DNA of 64,000 nucleotides from Heliocidaris tuberculata (lineage: Eukaryota > Echinodermata > Echinoidea > Camarodonta > Echinometridae): positions 6,244,925 to 6,308,924 of the forward strand of contig CM046850.1 of NCBI GenBank assembly GCA_025618425.1. The letters are read 5' to 3'. Positions 59,907-64,000 of the stretch are shown one piece after another. A program made the translations under genes and the position numbers. The notes below the pieces were generated by a model, which was not told the origin of the DNA, ran no database searches, and saw only the letters and a program-made list of their open reading frames with translations. Every line of letters starts with the position of its first letter. Within the stretch, counting starts at the first letter, position 1.

Positions 59907-60736
59907 TGAGAGCTAAGATAAGTAGTGATCGAGATCTGACATACAATAAGTATTTACTTTTTAAAAGTTTTTTATTTATTTTTTTATTTAAAGTGTTTGT
60001 TATTTATTCATATATTCATGGGAGGGAGAGGGGGTTGCATAAAATGTGAATAACAACACAGTGTATTGTGATCGACATCCATAACATGTGTACGTTCGTG
60101 TGTGTGTGTGGGGGGGGGGGACTGCCCCTGTGCCCCCGTAATTTACCGCCGCCAACTATATGAATAGGAGAATCAAAGCCAGAGGACAAATATAGCCTAG
60201 TGACTAACAAGGAATGTCATCACTTGCTCTCGTCAAAGTTCCCTGATCGTTTTCGCATATGACAAAACTACCATGGCTACACATGCGAGCCAGGAGAGGC
60301 CACGGTCGTTGAGTGCTGTATCCCCGCCATGCATGACGGCGTGCTTGAATGACCGATGTGCCTCACCTGTGTATCCCTGAGGTCCCACCGTTTCCCTTTT
60401 TCATTCCTCAAGGTCAAGAACAAGTTGAACATACTGCCTGAAATAGCATGGCAATGTCAGCGAAATTGTCGCTGATCTAAAGGTTCACTTGCTTAATAAT
60501 TGAACCGTGGAAGACTTCATCTGCAAGTTTGGACAAATACAGACGCCTACATTGCGCCGAATGGTATGAGGAGGAAGTGAAGTTGGAAAACCTCCAGAGA
60601 AAATGAAACCGATTTCCAAAGTTTTATTTGAGGGCGTGGAATCAAAGTACATATCACACTGTGCAGTGATCAACACTTTTGATCATGTGAACACCACTTA
60701 TGGGATATCAATCAAAGTTCAAGTTTAGTTCAGAAA
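59907..60736. other. No gene seen; spacer, G run at 60108-60120
   Basis: The more GC-rich part (60235-60420) has no conserved frame that I can recognise. Confidence 0.45.
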
Positions 60737-60742
60737 TAGAGA

Positions 60743-60809
<67 letters not shown>

Positions 60810-60965
60810 TCGGAGGGGAAAGAGAGAAAGAAAAAAAAAGAAGGGAGCAAATGTAAAGAGAGAGAGAGATGAGAAGGGAAGAGACGTAGACAGTTAGAAA
60901 GGAAGGGGAGAAAGATATAGCGAAATAGAAAATGAGAAAAAGAAATGGAAGAATTAAGAAAGAGA

Positions 60966-61010
<45 letters not shown>

Positions 61011-61024
61011 TTAGAGAGAGAGAA
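60737..61024 (+). repeat. (GA)n, GA-rich block and (GT)n-(GA)n microsatellite
   Basis: Pure GA (60737-60804), impure GA/AAAG, then GT of about 15 units (60968-60997) joined to GA. Confidence 0.95.
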
Positions 61025-63236
61025 GGTATGAAGTGAGTCCGATCTTCAGAAAAAGGGAATGATGTGAAAGAGAAAAGACGAACATAACTTCGGTATAACA
61101 CTACTTTTGGAGTTGAGAGTTTGAGTGAGCAGTACAATAATTATTATGTATTTTGTATTTTCATGAAGAATGATTTGAATGTTAAACTGCAGGGCGCCTT
61201 TGGAAAGCAGTTTTGAATAACTGAACAGGCCAATGTAAAATAAAGAAGACAAAATAAATAAATAAATAATACAATGGTTAATTGTGAATTGATAGAAAAT
61301 TGCATGTACATTGCATAACAACTTTAACACTTTTCAAAATCATGATATGATCACGTATCCACCAAGTTCAAGGATTCAAACAACAAAAAATAGAAAGAAA
61401 CCATCCTTGAAAACATGTTTTATTTTTCATTAGAAAACTGGTTAGTGCACGTGATGGGGAAAGCACATGTTGTTCTGTTAATGACATCGAACTGGCCCAC
61501 AAACTGGTGACTTTTCTCATCCTGTATTGGGGTTGTGATCATTAAAGGGAGTCATACAGGAAAGTTTATAAAATAAGATAATGACATCATAAATCCTACA
61601 CATGGCATGGCAATGGTAAAAGTTATGTCTATTGCCCAATTTGGCAATGTTACGACACGATATTATCAGGACTTATGAAGCTTAGCACTATCTCCTGTAC
61701 GAGGGATGGGTTCTAATCATTGTCGTCAATAAAATCAAGTTTGTAGCAAGTTTGGAGTAGATAAACTAACCACTGAAAAGACAGAAAATGAGGAGAGTTT
61801 GTTTTTTCCCACTTCAGACTCTGTACAACAGGCTACAGCCCAAGAGACCGACAGCCCACTGCCCACGAGACCGGCATTGTCGGTCAGTGGGCCTTCTGAA
61901 ACTAGTAAGACAAGTATTTTCAACCCTCTATCTGCCTTTTAACGTTAATGAATTATAAATTGTGGTCCAGGCGTATGGCTATTAATACCCTTAGATGTAA
62001 TAGATGATCATTATATTATGTGCGTTTAAAGCAGCCTAGATGCTGTTGCTTTCCCGGCATTCAAACGATATTAACTAGTCCTTATTGTCTTTTCCCATTC
62101 ACAATTTACTTTAATTTGCAGATGGAAAATATAACGTACTGTGTAAGACTTCTTTGTTTTAACGAATTATGTCTCCTTCTCTCTCTACTCGGTGTATCAT
62201 TTATCTACGTCAATTTACTCTTATTTTCAAGATCAATAAAACTTCGCTTGTCGAAATATCTACAAAACGAAAGTTCTGTGAAACATTACATATCATTATC
62301 CAAACACCTTTATCACATTATCGTTACAAATAACAAAATGGTGTCAAACACATCTACATTTGCACGACTGATGTATAATTCTCTGTACATTCAATTCCAA
62401 GAGGCACTATCATAATGATGATCATGAAGGGTGAACTTTAAAGAAACTTTACAGCGCCTTATTGAGCGATTTCGTCTTATTTCAGTTGTAATGCAGAACA
62501 ATTTCCTATTGCTTTTGCTTCTAGTACACCTTTAAAATGACTCAGACACAGGTTCGCGACCAAGTTCACTTGTTTATACCACCTTCAAAACAAGACAATC
62601 ACTGACCCAGTGTGATAAATCTTAGTCCCTTGTCCCTGAAGGAAGCTCTGAACTTATCAGGAAGCATTGAGAACGCTTTAGAACAAGTCCTTGTCGTGGA
62701 TTGATCATGAACGCAGCTTCAAGACAAAGCTCTTTATACTTGAGGCATTGATGTGAAAGTGATTTATTCAAGGACAACAATGAAGTGTCTATAGGCTATT
62801 AGTGAGTATAGGGCATGGCCAATCGATTCTTTTTGAAAGGTTTATCACAACCTTTACGCGGACTGCATCATTTGACATGTCTGAAACTCCGTCTCATAAC
62901 CAATATAACAATAAAATGTATAAAATAGGTTTCCTGAAGTTTTTGTAGAAAAGTTGGAAATGTATGCTAACGTGCCTTTAGCACCGATTTCATCGGATCC
63001 AATACCATTTTCTACATAAACTTCAGGCCAGCGATTAGTTATCGTTATCGGTGACGTGGGACAGACCCCTTACTCGACGCATTAATGTGAAAGTGATTTC
63101 TTCAAGTGCAAATTGTAGTGTCTAAAACATGCTTTAATGTCAGTATACAATCACCAGTCCCGTCTTTTTGAAAGGTTTATAACAACTTTTACGCAAGTTT
63201 CATACTTCTCTTTCAGTTGTGAATTTTTCATTACTC
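61025..63236. other. No gene seen; pseudoknot-like inverted repeats at 61846-61892
   Basis: AT-rich. At 61846-61892 two 8-bp inverted pairs interlock (GACCGACA with TGTCGGTC; GCCCACTG with CAGTGGGC). The open frame at 62020-62415 is hydrophobic but unrecognised. GTGAAAGTGATTTATTCAAG-like text at about 62753 recurs at about 63088, a weak direct repeat of about 335 bp. Confidence 0.5.
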
Positions 63237-63640
63237 TTAAAGGGAAAGTCCACCCTGGTAAGTTGATTTGAATAAAAGAAGAAAAATGAGAGAAACAGAT
63301 TAGTGCAAGTTTGAGCAAAATCCGATAAGAAAGCTTTGCATTTTTGAAGTTGCAATCAATCAAATACAATTTGGCAACTCGTTGACGAATCTTGCGAGCC
63401 CCTCTCCTATTTGCTCAGCACAATAAACTTCATACGTTTTCATTTTCTTAGTTTTTGATGAAGGAATAGATTTGTTTCATCCAGGTTTTGTGTAAAAACA
63501 CATGAGCAATGATTATATCTAAAGTGCATGTATGATTGAATATTTTCTTTAGAGAAAATGTCAAATTAATGATTTTTGGGGTACATGGCAAATGAGAGAG
63601 GAGCTCGCAAGATACGTTATGAATTTCGATTACTCTTAAT
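63237..63640 (+). mobile_element. MITE family A, copy 2
   Basis: TTAAAGGGAAAGTCCACC at the left. The body is collinear with 17992-18356 (GAGAGGAGCTCGCAAGATACG). The right end is not clear, either diverged or lost near 63640. Confidence 0.75.
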
Positions 63641-63721
63641 TTTAATTGCATTTCTTCTCAAAAGAAAAAGGCAATATAGACCATATTTGTTTTGTAATCT
63701 ATGTTGTAACGAATGTTGAAC

Positions 63722-64000
63722 TTAAAGGGGAAATCAACCCCCTTTATACATAATACAAGTTGGTTTTAACAGAAGCAGACAAATTAAAGAAACAGAGCTG
63801 TGAAGGTTTGAGCAACTGAAATAATACAATAAAAAAATAAGAAAGTTATGAATTTTTGAAGTTGTAATCAATCAAACACAAATTGGCAACTCCGTGACGT
63901 ATCTTGCAAGCTCCTGACCCATTTGCCCTGTACTAAAAAAATAGTTAATTTTCATTTTCTCTATAGAAAATATTCAATCATACATGTACCTTAGATATAA
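63722..64000 (+). mobile_element. MITE family A, copy 3, cut by the window end
   Basis: TTAAAGGGGAAATCAACCCC at the left, then CAAGTTGGTTTTAACAGAAGCAGA and TTGCAAGCTCCTGACCCATTTG. Same orientation as copy 2, head to tail. It continues beyond the window. Confidence 0.8.

Noticed and set aside
62020..62415. 131-codon hydrophobic frame resembling a membrane protein
   Set aside because: No recognisable family, AT-driven composition, no neighbouring exon signals.

Overview
This window looks like intron- or intergenic-type nuclear DNA of a marine animal. An echinoderm such as a sea urchin is my best guess. The reasons are an AT-rich, non-coding background, many dinucleotide and trinucleotide microsatellites, about thirty poly-G/poly-C runs of 10 or more, a tRNA-derived SINE, CR1/L2-type non-LTR retrotransposons, and dense families of small terminal-inverted-repeat elements. 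The organism is inferred from repeat style only. I find no complete host gene, no rRNA, no free tRNA gene and no CRISPR array. Most long open frames are microsatellite translations or chance frames.

Layout. 0.8-2.5 kb holds a broken minus-strand non-LTR element: an ORF1 fragment, then an ORF2 start with a PHD-like zinc finger and an endonuclease domain. 3.1-3.4 kb has the only plausible host-like reading frame, a small ORF with a signal peptide. 3.4-8.4 kb carries small TTAA-flanked elements among GA and poly-C repeats. 11.2-13.6 kb is a degenerate tandem array, followed by a long CTT tract. 14.5-18.4 kb contains foldback elements. 28-30 kb has a tandem array and very long trinucleotide tracts in inverted orientation around a small MITE. 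31 kb has a SINE and 32.3 kb a 149-bp palindrome. 36.3-37.6 kb is a nested MITE cluster. 38.4-42.4 kb has a non-LTR 3' tail, a self-complementary tandem block, and a 5'-truncated but otherwise well-preserved reverse-transcriptase ORF with one frameshift. 47.7-48.7 kb is another tandem array. 56.3-59.9 kb is a second nested cluster. 63.2-64.0 kb has two head-to-tail MITE copies.

Main story. At least six families of short elements (labelled A-F here) sit between TTAA tetranucleotides, with roughly eighteen copies or fragments in 64 kb and no transposase in the window. Their ends fall into two classes, TTAAAGGG-like and TTAACCCTTT-like. They are nested inside one another and inside a further foldback element (G).

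The most unusual object is a 25-bp sequence (9-bp perfect arms, 7-bp loop) present as two identical copies 48 kb apart. Each is flanked by a different perfect 7-bp direct duplication. For one of them a related repeat elsewhere in the window provides the empty site. A second noteworthy signal is a two-tier hairpin shared by the 3' regions of two different non-LTR elements, with compensatory change in the outer stem.
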